Assembly (NCBI RefSeq): GCF_001591625.1
Contig: NZ_BCVG01000019.1
Coordinates: 1 to 53,505, forward strand
Origin: Metabacillus fastidiosus NBRC 101226
GTDB taxonomy: Bacteria > Bacillota > Bacilli > Bacillales > Bacillaceae
Reading direction: 5' to 3'
DNA: 53,505 nucleotides
The notes under the pieces are model-generated. The model was given only the letters and a program-made list of their open reading frames with translations, had not been told where the DNA came from and did no database searches. This document shows positions 18,060 to 27,927 of the stretch, piece after piece. Both the position numbers and the translations under genes were made by a program. The stretch's first letter is position 1. Each line of letters begins with the position of its first letter.

Positions 18060-19154
18060 CTACACTCCTAAACGAGATTTCTCTTCTATTTTTTGTTCTA
18101 GATCTGTGAGAGGAAGCCCTAATTTTTCTTTTAATTTATTAGCTGTTAATGTTACGGTATCCCTTGTCTTTTGAATTCTGCCGTTAACACCAAAGGCTCT
18201 ACCTAGCCAATCCTCTGTATTTGTTCTGCTGTAATCAATTTCAGACAGCTTACTTATATAGAGCTTCCAATCATTTGAATGGTGTTCGCATAAGTACTTA
18301 CCAACTAAGCCAACAGCCTCTATAAATACACCATGTCCAACAATGTAATTGACTCTGAGATCACGTGGACTTAATTCTTTATTAAAAACCATTTTCCATT
18401 CGACTATTGACTCACAAAGTAATTGCCAAAACTCTTCTAGAAAATTCTCTTCTTCGTCTGTTATAGAGTCACCTTTTGTTTTTCCAAGGAGACGAAGATT
18501 CGTATTGAATATATGGTTTAATGCTAGTATCTTTGGAGAGTTCTTTGACAAATTTACTCTTTCCTTATCTGTATAACGAGAAAGTAAATCATTTGTGACT
18601 ATAAGTTTTTTTGTTACTAGTGCCAATTTGTCACGATGGTCGTATAAAATGCCGATCGAAGAAGTTGTGTTTACCGCATGCCGATTTAAATCTGAGAAAA
18701 TTTGTTGTGATTTTTTTAATCCCTGGTCATGATAAAATACGACTGATATTGTTTCATTTCCTAGCTCTGGAGATACTTTGATAGCTTCTTCAATAGCAGC
18801 ACGACGATGTTGACCATCATTAATAAGAAATTTGGCATCTAATGAAATATGCAATTGTCCCAGATCCTGAAATGATTGATCAGTACTTAGAGGGTGAAAT
18901 TCAATTTCCCCATCTATAGATGCAGTTAGTGATGAGAAGACATAATCATTAGGGTTTTCAACTATATAATTTGTAATCTCAGGTATACGAACTCTATTAA
19001 TTATTCGTTGGGCCCGATGTTCTGGTGGAATTTCCTCTTCATCAAATAAAAAGATTTTTGGGATAAGACGCAAAGGACACATAACGACATAATATTCCTC
19101 TCCACCTTGTTTTCCACGGAGGGCAGGGAAATTATAGCTAAAACCATAATTCAT
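18060..19154 (-). CDS. dndB: DndB, DGQHR-domain regulator of the dnd operon
   Basis: A 364-residue protein with the DGQHR motif (INDGQHRRAAIEEAI, motif at residues 113-118) and ParB-like surroundings. DndB is not required for the chemistry; in studied systems it binds DNA, represses the operon and modulates modification density. It is the first gene of the leftward dndBCDEA operon. The start is set by GGAAGGTG 7 bases upstream. That site directly abuts the palindrome at 19170-19183, which fits autoregulation. Confidence 0.9.
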   Translation of the reverse strand: MNYGFSYNFPALRGKQGGEEYYVVMCPLRLIPKIFLFDEEEIPPEHRAQRIINRVRIPEITNYIVENPNDYVFSSLTASIDGEIEFHPLSTDQSFQDLGQLHISLDAKFLINDGQHRRAAIEEAIKVSPELGNETISVVFYHDQGLKKSQQIFSDLNRHAVNTTSSIGILYDHRDKLALVTKKLIVTNDLLSRYTDKERVNLSKNSPKILALNHIFNTNLRLLGKTKGDSITDEEENFLEEFWQLLCESIVEWKMVFNKELSPRDLRVNYIVGHGVFIEAVGLVGKYLCEHHSNDWKLYISKLSEIDYSRTNTEDWLGRAFGVNGRIQKTRDTVTLTANKLKEKLGLPLTDLEQKIEEKSRLGV

Positions 19155-19169
19155 ATTGTTTCACCTTCC

Positions 19170-19223
19170 ATTACGTACGTAATAATATGTTTTGATTATA
19201 TATAATTTGCTGTTAGAGTGCAA
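19170..19223 (-). promoter_or_regulatory. dndB promoter with downstream palindromic operator
   Basis: On the minus strand TTGCAC (19223-19218), exactly 17 bp, then TATAAT (19200-19195) form a good sigma-A promoter. Transcription would start near 19188. A perfect 14-bp palindrome ATTACGTACGTAAT (19170-19183) lies just after that point and before the ribosome site. This is a classic repressor position. DndB is the obvious candidate ligand, but this is inferred. Confidence 0.7.
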
Positions 19224-19496
19224 TTGTAAAGGGTGAGATAAAGAATAAATGTTCGGTGAAAGAGTCTGTATAAAATAGAATTTAGAGCTGATGAATTTAA
19301 ATAGTGAAAAGTGGAAATAGAAATTTCAAAAAATAGAGGGTTAATATGTTAAAATAATGGGATTAGCCAGTTTTATTGGCACTAATTCTATTGAAATTAA
19401 GATATGATAAATTCCTGTCGTTTTTTGTTTCTTTTTCAGAATTTATGTTAAAATTTGTATAGTATATCAGCAGATATTTAAGAAGGTGATGGTTTA
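19224..19496 (+). promoter_or_regulatory. dptF upstream region
   Basis: The rest of the divergent spacer. A possible promoter is TTCAGA (19435-19440), 17 bp, TATAGT (19458-19463), 34 bases before the ATG. The -35 is weak. The ribosome site is AGAAGGTGATGG. No second copy of the ATTACGTACGTAAT palindrome is present on this side, so the two arms may be controlled separately. Confidence 0.45.
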
Positions 19497-21272
19497 ATGG
19501 AAGATAAGGTATATTGTCTAATATCAGAATTACAGCGATTTAAACAGTCTTCAAAAGAAGCTGTAGAAAATATAGAAGAGTTTAATGAATTCAAACAGTA
19601 TATGCATGTAGAGAGACCTTTTGAAAAAGAACTCATTAGTATTTTAAGAGAAATAAAAGAAAATAGCTATCCTAATTTAGTCATGGTTTGTGGAAGTGTG
19701 GGGGATGGGAAGTCCCACTTAATTTCATTCCTTAAAGCTAAATATCCAGATTTATTTGAAAATGTAAAAATTCATAATGATGCTACTGAGAGTTATTCAC
19801 CAACCCAAACCTCAATGGATACGTTACGTATAGAGTTAGATATCTTTTCCGATAAAAATATTGGACAGAAAGCTGGAAAAGATATTGTTATGGCGATTAA
19901 TTTAGGTACACTCAGTAATTTTTTGAACGCTGCATACAGCGAGGAATTCACAGTATTAAAGAAGTTTGTGGAAGAGCGAAAAATTATTGAAGATGAACAG
20001 TCTTCTTACGAAATTGATGAATCTAGCCCTTTTCGTTTTATAAACTTAAGTGACTATCATCTCTATGAACTGACACCAAATGGAGTTGACTCTCACCTCC
20101 AAAAAAGTTTACTGGAGAAAATTGTTGGTGAAAATAGCCAAAATTCTTTTCATTATGCTTTTGAAAATGCTTGTCAGTCCACATGTCCAGTAAGGGACAG
20201 ATGTCCAGTTGTAAGAAACTATATGCTCTTGCAAAAAGAGAGTGTAAAAAAAGCGATTATTGAACAAATCTCTGAACTCATAATTAAATATAAGGTAATT
20301 ATTTCTGCGAGAACGTACTTGGACTTCCTATATAGAGTACTTGTACATGAAAGGTTTGACCAGCTGAAAAGCTTTGACAGAATAAAGAAAGAAGTAAAAA
20401 AACAAAAAGATTCAGAATATATCGCTGCTCTCTTACCTAATCTTTTTTATGAGTATGGTAAAAGGAGCGAGCTATTTCATAATTTAGAAAATATTCAGCC
20501 TGATACTATTCGTGACAGTGAAGTAGATGACCTAATTCTTACATTTTTTAACACTGATGATCTCAAAAGTATATTCTCCAAATATTTAGATAGGAGCATA
20601 CTAGAAGAGTTAGATATAGAAACGATTTTAGAACAATTTAATCCGAAGGACAAGGAGATGCAACTATCTTTATTTCATACCTTATTAAGATTTAACCGTT
20701 TCTTGTCGGATGTCTCGACAATTCAAATAAAAGATAATGTGTATGATAAGTATATATCATATCTTTACCATTGGAATAAGAGGAATATAGTAGAAATTAG
20801 AGACCTATATAAGGATGCAATTCATAGTATTTATAACTGGAATGGAGAGGCAGAAAAGGGGAAAATTAATCGATTCATTGGTCGTAATCAATTAAAATAT
20901 ACAATTAGCCAAGCGTTAAAAATTGAACCTTATGTGAATCAAGAGGAAAAAAGAGAGGAAGAAAAGCTGGAACGGTTTTTAAATCATATTAATTTAGAGT
21001 TTAAAGTGGAAAACTCTTCGGTCACTCACTCTATAAAAATTGACTATAATTTATTTGAATTAATTATAAAAATTAAGTTTGGTTACCGTCCAAATAACTT
21101 TGATAAAAACAATTTCATCAGTTTTGTTGATTTTGTAGAGAAAATTATAAAAGTAGGTTGTAATGATAACCTTATGGAATTTAGAAATAAAGTAGGTAGG
21201 GAAGTCAAGTCATACTCTTTAACATATGATCATGTATTTAAAGTTTATGAGTTTAAGGAGAATCAATCATGA
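19497..21272 (+). CDS. dptF: DptF, phosphorothioation-dependent restriction ATPase
   Basis: A 591-residue protein. Walker A GSVGDGKSH is at residues 66-74 (VMVCGSVGDGKSHLISFL). It belongs to the DptF family, first gene of the dptFGH (dndFGH) restriction module that attacks DNA lacking phosphorothioates. A cysteine set C226-x3-C230-x5-C236 (CQSTCPVRDRC) stands out and may bind zinc or iron-sulfur. The C-terminal half is helical and without clear motifs. The gene is divergent from dndB and overlaps dptG by four bases (ATGA). The start follows AGAAGGTGATGG. Confidence 0.88.
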   Translation: MEDKVYCLISELQRFKQSSKEAVENIEEFNEFKQYMHVERPFEKELISILREIKENSYPNLVMVCGSVGDGKSHLISFLKAKYPDLFENVKIHNDATESYSPTQTSMDTLRIELDIFSDKNIGQKAGKDIVMAINLGTLSNFLNAAYSEEFTVLKKFVEERKIIEDEQSSYEIDESSPFRFINLSDYHLYELTPNGVDSHLQKSLLEKIVGENSQNSFHYAFENACQSTCPVRDRCPVVRNYMLLQKESVKKAIIEQISELIIKYKVIISARTYLDFLYRVLVHERFDQLKSFDRIKKEVKKQKDSEYIAALLPNLFYEYGKRSELFHNLENIQPDTIRDSEVDDLILTFFNTDDLKSIFSKYLDRSILEELDIETILEQFNPKDKEMQLSLFHTLLRFNRFLSDVSTIQIKDNVYDKYISYLYHWNKRNIVEIRDLYKDAIHSIYNWNGEAEKGKINRFIGRNQLKYTISQALKIEPYVNQEEKREEEKLERFLNHINLEFKVENSSVTHSIKIDYNLFELIIKIKFGYRPNNFDKNNFISFVDFVEKIIKVGCNDNLMEFRNKVGREVKSYSLTYDHVFKVYEFKENQS

Positions 21273-22678
21273 AGCTTCATCTAAATAGGGAGACCCTTAA
21301 TAATGAATTTAAAGTAAAAAATGATTTAGACCAGAAAGTAAGATTGACCCACACATCTGGTCCTAAAGGGAAAAAACTATTGCCTTATACAGCTTCTGAT
21401 AATGTTATTAACAAATATCAGGCTTTACTTGGCAACTTTTCTAGGGAAGTTAGTTTAAAAAAATATGAGGAATTTGATAAAGAATCATTTTTTAAATCAA
21501 TTGAAAAAAATGTAGAGTCCAAAGAGTCAGATAAATTTTTAACAATTATTAATGAGTTATTTTTTGATGAACAAGGTGAACTCGTAATGTCCCATCCTTT
21601 CTTCTTTAACTATTTAGAAGAAGGGGGAAATAATGAGAAAAAAGTAGCTTTATTTTTGAAGGAAGTGCTAGCGTCCTCAGAGATTATAGATAAAGTGTCA
21701 AAGTTATATAATGAGCGTCCGAATAATGTACTGCTGTCTCTTCTATATGCATCATTGCCAGCACTTGAAGAGAAGACTAAACGTGAAGAGTCCAAAGAGT
21801 ATGTTTGTATTTTACCCGAGATTAAAGAATTATTTAAAGAAGATTTACTCTTTTTATTAGAGGATAACGAGCTGCTCATTAGCCATTTTAAAGATTTAAT
21901 ACTTTATTATTATTTGTTTTATACAACTCAATTAATTTTAGATTTAGACCGGATGTTCGCTGAAAAAAAAGAAAAAGTGTACCCAGTTTATTTTAATGTA
22001 TCATGGGAAACAAGATCTAAAACTAGGGACAGTTTTAAACAAGGATGGAAAATGGTATCAGCAAAACTATCTAAGTTGTTTGCTCATATTAATTGCCTAG
22101 CTATGCTTAATCACATGGAGAATGATGAGTATCCAACTGTAACATACGACCATTTTAAAGAACTTGTTAGTTCTTTATCTGGAGAACAGCAAGAAGAGAT
22201 AGCTGTCGATATCAAGCAGCTAAATAAAGATTATCAAAGTTACTTAGGGGATGTTGATTGGGCAAAAATAAAGAGGATTTATTCATTTGAAGAACAAGAT
22301 GATGCATTAAAAAGTGTAGAAGAGCTTTTTCATAGTATTTCTTTCCAGTTCCAAAAGAAAATATCAAGCAGGAGCAGAGCGGCAGAGCGCTATTATGAAG
22401 GATATTTGGAATTTGTCAAAAGATATTTCCTTAAGCAGAGTGGTTCGTTAGGATACACGTTCAACCTATCACAAGATCAAGTCATTTTTCTAACGAAACT
22501 ATGCATTAAAGGAAAAAAGAAGATGCCTTTAAGAGAACTTTTTATTCAAATGGAGGAAAGAGGAGTATTTTTTGATAGAGATTCAAGGAGACACGTAACA
22601 GAATTGTTTGAAAGACTTAATATTTTAGAGAAAAAATCAGATAGTGGTGATGCACAGTATGTCAAGTACATTCTATAA
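21269..22678 (+). CDS. dptG: DptG restriction component
   Basis: A 469-residue soluble protein with the position, length and general character of DptG: the middle gene of the module, no Walker motif, mostly helical and charged. The C-terminal region (about 400-469, MPLRELFIQMEERGVFFDRD, then TELFERLNILEKKSDSGDA) resembles a winged-helix fold and could contact DNA or DptH. It is coupled to dptF by an ATGA overlap and to dptH by a 20-bp overlap. DptG is an essential subunit in studied DndFGH systems. No enzymatic residues are visible. Confidence 0.85.
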   Translation: MKLHLNRETLNNEFKVKNDLDQKVRLTHTSGPKGKKLLPYTASDNVINKYQALLGNFSREVSLKKYEEFDKESFFKSIEKNVESKESDKFLTIINELFFDEQGELVMSHPFFFNYLEEGGNNEKKVALFLKEVLASSEIIDKVSKLYNERPNNVLLSLLYASLPALEEKTKREESKEYVCILPEIKELFKEDLLFLLEDNELLISHFKDLILYYYLFYTTQLILDLDRMFAEKKEKVYPVYFNVSWETRSKTRDSFKQGWKMVSAKLSKLFAHINCLAMLNHMENDEYPTVTYDHFKELVSSLSGEQQEEIAVDIKQLNKDYQSYLGDVDWAKIKRIYSFEEQDDALKSVEELFHSISFQFQKKISSRSRAAERYYEGYLEFVKRYFLKQSGSLGYTFNLSQDQVIFLTKLCIKGKKKMPLRELFIQMEERGVFFDRDSRRHVTELFERLNILEKKSDSGDAQYVKYIL

Positions 22679-25600
22679 ATTTATTGCGAACACAATTATT
22701 AACTATGTTGTGAATCATTCGGTTAAACCAGGTGATAAATTTCATATTCAATTTGAGCATGAATCTGAAGTGAAGAACCTTTTGGAAGCTTTAAAAGTTT
22801 GTGCAGGAGAGACTGATCAATATGACGATTTTGTATATGTCAAAAACGGAATATACAATAGCTTTACAATTTCAAATGGGGAAATCGAAGTTCTAGTTGC
22901 AGGAACGATTGGTGGGGTAACGGCAGATTTTTTGACTACTTTGAGGAACTTAGTAGGAACTGCAGAACCAAGCTTTGAAAATAAAGCTATCTTATTTGTT
23001 CATCACACGACCCTTGACAGTATTATAAAGGGGACTGTTGGCTTTCAGGATACTGGTATGCCTCTTTCATCTCAAGAAATAAAAAAGTATATAAATGACC
23101 AGTTACAAGTATCATCTCTGAATGATGAAACTAAAACAGTATTAGGCTTTATATTAGAGAAGGTTAAAGAGAGAACAAGTAATACGCCTAGACAATCAGT
23201 ATTCGAATATGAGGATATCTTAAAATCGCTAGATCGAAATATTACAGTATTCGATTATCCAGAATTGGGTTTATTTCCGGACCATGTATTACCAACATAT
23301 AATCATGATCATAAAAGTCAATTAGAGCGCCTTAAAAACAATTATGAATTGTTTAATTATGTGAATGAGTCGGAAGCGTACGGTGATCTTGAAACAGATT
23401 TAGAAAGATATTTCGATGATGACGGAATTAAAAAGATATTAGAAGGAGACTGGAAGCGGATTGAGTACAGTGAAATTAAACAGTTTAACCAAAATCGTTT
23501 AAATATGAGTCCGCCAAGTTATCTGGAGGAAAACGTAAAACAATCATTAGAGGGATTATCTTTTTGGGAAAGACCTGAGGGAGAGACAAAAGCTAAGAGC
23601 AGGAAACGTCACCTTATTGTATTTAATCCAGATAACATTAGTGAAGTAAATATTGAATTTTTATTTGACAGAAATTTAAAAAGTGAGTATTTGAAAAATG
23701 TTGTAGGAGATGCAGCTAGTGTTTCTAGAAGAAAGATAAAGTTTGCCCATCATTTTATATATGGAGAAACTAATTTTCTAAAGTTCCGTTATAAGGAGCA
23801 GAGCGCAACATTTGAATTTAATATTGCAATTGTCTCAATAAAGGAAGAGTTTTTTGAATCTATTCAAACTAATTTTTTAATTGGCTTTAAAGGTAAGCAG
23901 GGCAATATTAAAGTGCTCTCAACGGGAGACACAATTAAGTTTAATGAAGCAGCAGGTGAAACCGAGATATCAGTGGATATTGAAAAAGGAAATGAGCAAA
24001 TTAATTTTACACATACAGAAGCTGTAAAAATTTCAAAATCCGATGAGTATATTCAAAATCAGGGTGGCGAACTCAGTTTTGATTTAGTGTTTAATGATGT
24101 GGTCGTACCATTGATTTTTGTGTCAGAACTTCCTAAATCAAAGATTGTAAAAGCCATTGAGATTTATAAATTGAAAAGAGAAAAAGAACAAGATTTTAAA
24201 ATAGACCAAGACAATAAATTGGTTTTGGGTAATCAGGATTATCAACTTAAAGATCAGGACTATATAAATAGTTTAGAAATTGAAAAGGAATTTATTAAAC
24301 AAAGTGCACTGGCTCTTGAGAAACTTGGGGACAAGATCCAGATTAGGAAACTTGATTTACCTAGTGAGTTAGAACAAGCATATTTAGAGTATATAGATTA
24401 CTTTCAGTCAAAAGATCTGTTGCCAAGCTTAGCGTATTGGACGCCGGCTTTAATGAAGTTAGCTAAAAGATATATAGACACTTTTATAGCTGCTGTAGAG
24501 CAGATTGAAGAAGGAGCGACTTTATCAAGTAGTGAGAAGAATCTGACGTTGTTAGGTACGGTTACTCATAATGATGAATTAAAAACGCTAAGTTACTCAC
24601 CCCTTCATCCAATTAACGTAGCGTATCAATATTACTTTTTTAACCAAGTACAGTCAGAGGAAGTTCCGATTGAAATTATTCAAAGATTGAATTCAAAAAA
24701 TTTAAGTCCATATATATATTATGACAATGAAATATACAAACCGGTGGACCAAAATCATTCGCCTGAGTGGAATTATTTTCATAATTACCGCAGTGCTAGA
24801 TATAATCTATCGACAAGTTTCGTCTCCAAATTAGTGGCTGATAAAATATATGAATTTACGAATCATTATAATTATCTTTTTAACGTAAGTAAGCTGGCAC
24901 CCATCAAATTAAATTTAATTAATCTTGGGGATTGCCGTGAAGTACTTCAAGGAATTTTCTTATATTACTTAAACCAGTTAAAAAAGAATGCTGAAATCGA
25001 TCATTTAAACCCTATAGAAATTTTCATATATGGGGAAAACGACCAGTATAACAGTTTTGAAGAGATATCTTTTTATAGCCATTATGAGGAGATTGAAAAA
25101 GTATTTAATATTAGTTTGAAAAATAGTAAATATAGCGAGGAAGATGTATTAAATGCTTTTAGACGAAAAGTTCAGTTCTTTAAGAAAGAACTGAAAGAAG
25201 ATCAAGAGCTTAACTATGCTCATATTACATTTTATGAGTTAGCCCAATATGTTGATGAAACAATAGATGCCATGGATAAAATGGAGACAGGTATCTCATT
25301 AAATGGTTTATTTTCATCAAGTATGTCTTCCTATATTGGAAATTCCTATCGTACTGGCTTTGGTACAAAGTATTTATGTGAGGAACGAAACGAACTGCTT
25401 AGATTAGCTGCATTATATAATAGTTTGATGCTAGCTTCAGGTAGACAGAACCCATACGATTCAGAGAAAACAATTGTTACAGCTTTTTCAAATGAAGGAA
25501 AAGAAGTTTTAAATAAAATTTATGATGCTTCTCATTGGGTAACATTTATCGAGCCGAAGTTTGATTTAAGCTTCTTTACAGAAGGGAGCCATGATCAAGA

Positions 25601-27884
25601 TCTTCTAATTTTACATTATAGTGATCAGTATACACCTTCCAATAATTATGATGCTATTACTGTTACTAGGAGAACACGTCAATTTCAATCGATTATTGAA
25701 GAGTTTTTATCACAACGTTTGAATACCTATGAAGAAGACTCATTTAAGAGAATTATTAATCTGTTTAATAGTCTGAACGGTAATTGGCTTCTCAGAATGA
25801 TTGGGGATAAAAGTCAATTTTCAAGGGAGAAAATGAGTATTTTGTCAGCTGTGAAGTTTGCCTTATCATTCTTTGCACATGATAAAATAATATGGATTCC
25901 ACTATCTCTTGAAGAAATATTAAGAGTTTCGGGAGCAGTAGGACTGGCCCAAAAAGAAAGCTTATTTTCTGCGAGCAATTTAGGAATAACGGGGGCACAA
26001 AGTGATGATTTATTAATGATAGGTATTGAGATTGGAAATGAGCGTCCTATTGTGCATTTTTACCCTGTTGAAGTTAAAATTGGAAATATCCAGAAGGGTG
26101 TACTTGAAAAGGCTTATAAACAGGTGACGGCTACATCGAGGACAATTATAGAAAAACTGACTTCCGACAGTTTTACAAGCCAGGTTTATAGAGATTTCCT
26201 AAGTCAATTAGCTATTATTAGTGCGAAAAAGATGAAACTCTATAAAGTTTGGCCAGAAAATGATTGGGATGTAATTTTAAATGATAGTGTAAGGACCAAT
26301 CTGTTAAGTGATAATTATGATATTAGTACGGACCTTAACGACTATATTGGTAATGGTGGTATTATTACTTTTGCAAAGGACAATTATTTTAGGTCTATGC
26401 AATTAAAAGATGAAGTACTTACTCTATCATTAACAGAACAGGATGGATATGAATATCTGAGCATTCAGCAAGAAGAGTTATTTGAGAGGTTGCATCGCAA
26501 TCAGGATGATTTTCCAAAGGACCAACTTTTATGGAATATTTATAAAAAGAAGCAAGTTTATATTACGGATGAAGATAATGAACTTGAGGGAAATGATGAA
26601 GTTTTACGTGATGACAATGGTAATGATCTTACTGGATCAAAAGGTCCGTATGATGATCATGTAGCTGAAACACTTGGAGGTGGCACTCTTCCTGATAAAG
26701 AGCCTCTACCGACTGATGGTGTGGATCCTAATATTGAACCAATGAAAATACTCTTTGGAACATCTACCAGTACCGGTAAGGACCTGTATTGGTACCCAAC
26801 AACTACAAGTAAAATTATGCATACAAATACAGGAATTATTGGGACAATGGGAACTGGTAAAACACAATTTACAAAGTCCTTAATAAAACAGTTGAGTGAT
26901 AACTCAATACAAAATGTTAACAGCACGCCGTTAGGAATATTGATTTTTGACTATAAGGGAGATTATATAAAAGCGGATTTTGTTGAAGCTACCGGTGCAA
27001 AGGTATATCACCCATACCATTTGCCATTCAATCCTTTAGCTATTTTTGAGGGAACGGTATTTAAGCCTTTGCTTCCCTTGCATACAGCAAGTTCTATTAA
27101 GGAAACAATCGCAACGGCTTTTAATCTTGGTCCAAAACAGCAGCAGTTTCTTAATGATGTAATTTTAGCTGCATATGAATCAAAAGGAATTAAAAGAGGA
27201 GACAGGTCAACTTGGCAATTAACGCCACCAACATTTCAAGATGTATATAATAAGTTTATAAATCATGATGAAATGAAGGAAGATAGCCTGTATGCGGCAT
27301 TAAAACAAATCTATGATTTTGAAATTTTCTCTCCAAATGCTGAGGAAACAATGACTCTGTATGATTTAGTAGATGGAATTACAGTCATTAACTTAGCAGG
27401 GTATGACAGAAGCGTCCAAAATTTAGTTGTCGGTATAACATTAGATACTTTTCACTCTCAGATGTCTACGAAGGGACATAGTACTATTTTAGGTGATTAT
27501 CGAGAGTTAACAAAGATGATCCTGGTAGATGAAGCTGATAACTTTATCAGTCAAGAGTTCTCTTCTTTAAAGAAAATAATGAAAGAAGGAAGGGAATTTG
27601 GAGTAGGTACTATCTTGTCTACACAGTTTATGAGTCATTTCGCTACAAATGATAACGACTATTCTCAATATATCCTTACATGGGTCGTGCATAGGGTACC
27701 ATCGATAAAAAAGAAAGAAGTACAGTCTGTGTTTAATCCAGAGACCGTTCAAGAAATTGAGCAGATTACAAATAAAATTGCACAATTAGAAAAACATCGC
27801 AGTCTCGTTACATCTGTCTCCGATCAGAAATACGAGGTAATGGAAGATATGGCTTTCTGGAAGTTAATTTCAGAATATAACTAA
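22659..27884 (+). CDS. dptH: DptH, large HerA/FtsK-type ATPase of the restriction complex
   Basis: A 1741-residue protein. The C-terminal third is a HerA/FtsK-like translocase: Walker A GTMGTGKTQ at 1395-1403 and Walker B MILVDEADNF at 1620-1629. At about 1115-1140, SDDLLMIGIEIG followed by FYPVEVKIGN gives D1116/D1117-x20-E1138-x-K1140, a possible PD-(D/E)XK nuclease core. The long N-terminal part (1-1100) is not assigned. The start is ATG 22659, behind GGTGATG; earlier in-frame GTG 22644 and ATG 22650 overlap that site. DptH provides the ATP-driven step of restriction. A strong terminator follows. Confidence 0.87.
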   Translation: MSSTFYKFIANTIINYVVNHSVKPGDKFHIQFEHESEVKNLLEALKVCAGETDQYDDFVYVKNGIYNSFTISNGEIEVLVAGTIGGVTADFLTTLRNLVGTAEPSFENKAILFVHHTTLDSIIKGTVGFQDTGMPLSSQEIKKYINDQLQVSSLNDETKTVLGFILEKVKERTSNTPRQSVFEYEDILKSLDRNITVFDYPELGLFPDHVLPTYNHDHKSQLERLKNNYELFNYVNESEAYGDLETDLERYFDDDGIKKILEGDWKRIEYSEIKQFNQNRLNMSPPSYLEENVKQSLEGLSFWERPEGETKAKSRKRHLIVFNPDNISEVNIEFLFDRNLKSEYLKNVVGDAASVSRRKIKFAHHFIYGETNFLKFRYKEQSATFEFNIAIVSIKEEFFESIQTNFLIGFKGKQGNIKVLSTGDTIKFNEAAGETEISVDIEKGNEQINFTHTEAVKISKSDEYIQNQGGELSFDLVFNDVVVPLIFVSELPKSKIVKAIEIYKLKREKEQDFKIDQDNKLVLGNQDYQLKDQDYINSLEIEKEFIKQSALALEKLGDKIQIRKLDLPSELEQAYLEYIDYFQSKDLLPSLAYWTPALMKLAKRYIDTFIAAVEQIEEGATLSSSEKNLTLLGTVTHNDELKTLSYSPLHPINVAYQYYFFNQVQSEEVPIEIIQRLNSKNLSPYIYYDNEIYKPVDQNHSPEWNYFHNYRSARYNLSTSFVSKLVADKIYEFTNHYNYLFNVSKLAPIKLNLINLGDCREVLQGIFLYYLNQLKKNAEIDHLNPIEIFIYGENDQYNSFEEISFYSHYEEIEKVFNISLKNSKYSEEDVLNAFRRKVQFFKKELKEDQELNYAHITFYELAQYVDETIDAMDKMETGISLNGLFSSSMSSYIGNSYRTGFGTKYLCEERNELLRLAALYNSLMLASGRQNPYDSEKTIVTAFSNEGKEVLNKIYDASHWVTFIEPKFDLSFFTEGSHDQDLLILHYSDQYTPSNNYDAITVTRRTRQFQSIIEEFLSQRLNTYEEDSFKRIINLFNSLNGNWLLRMIGDKSQFSREKMSILSAVKFALSFFAHDKIIWIPLSLEEILRVSGAVGLAQKESLFSASNLGITGAQSDDLLMIGIEIGNERPIVHFYPVEVKIGNIQKGVLEKAYKQVTATSRTIIEKLTSDSFTSQVYRDFLSQLAIISAKKMKLYKVWPENDWDVILNDSVRTNLLSDNYDISTDLNDYIGNGGIITFAKDNYFRSMQLKDEVLTLSLTEQDGYEYLSIQQEELFERLHRNQDDFPKDQLLWNIYKKKQVYITDEDNELEGNDEVLRDDNGNDLTGSKGPYDDHVAETLGGGTLPDKEPLPTDGVDPNIEPMKILFGTSTSTGKDLYWYPTTTSKIMHTNTGIIGTMGTGKTQFTKSLIKQLSDNSIQNVNSTPLGILIFDYKGDYIKADFVEATGAKVYHPYHLPFNPLAIFEGTVFKPLLPLHTASSIKETIATAFNLGPKQQQFLNDVILAAYESKGIKRGDRSTWQLTPPTFQDVYNKFINHDEMKEDSLYAALKQIYDFEIFSPNAEETMTLYDLVDGITVINLAGYDRSVQNLVVGITLDTFHSQMSTKGHSTILGDYRELTKMILVDEADNFISQEFSSLKKIMKEGREFGVGTILSTQFMSHFATNDNDYSQYILTWVVHRVPSIKKKEVQSVFNPETVQEIEQITNKIAQLEKHRSLVTSVSDQKYEVMEDMAFWKLISEYN

Positions 27885-27885
27885 T

Positions 27886-27927
27886 AAAAAGGTCACTCTC
27901 ATATGAAGATGGGAGTGACCTTTTTAT
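27886..27927 (+). terminator. Terminator of the dptFGH operon
   Basis: A stem with core GGTCACTC (27891-27898) pairing with GAGTGACC, flanked by five As and five Ts (27886-27900 with 27911-27925). It lies one base after the dptH stop codon. Confidence 0.9.
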
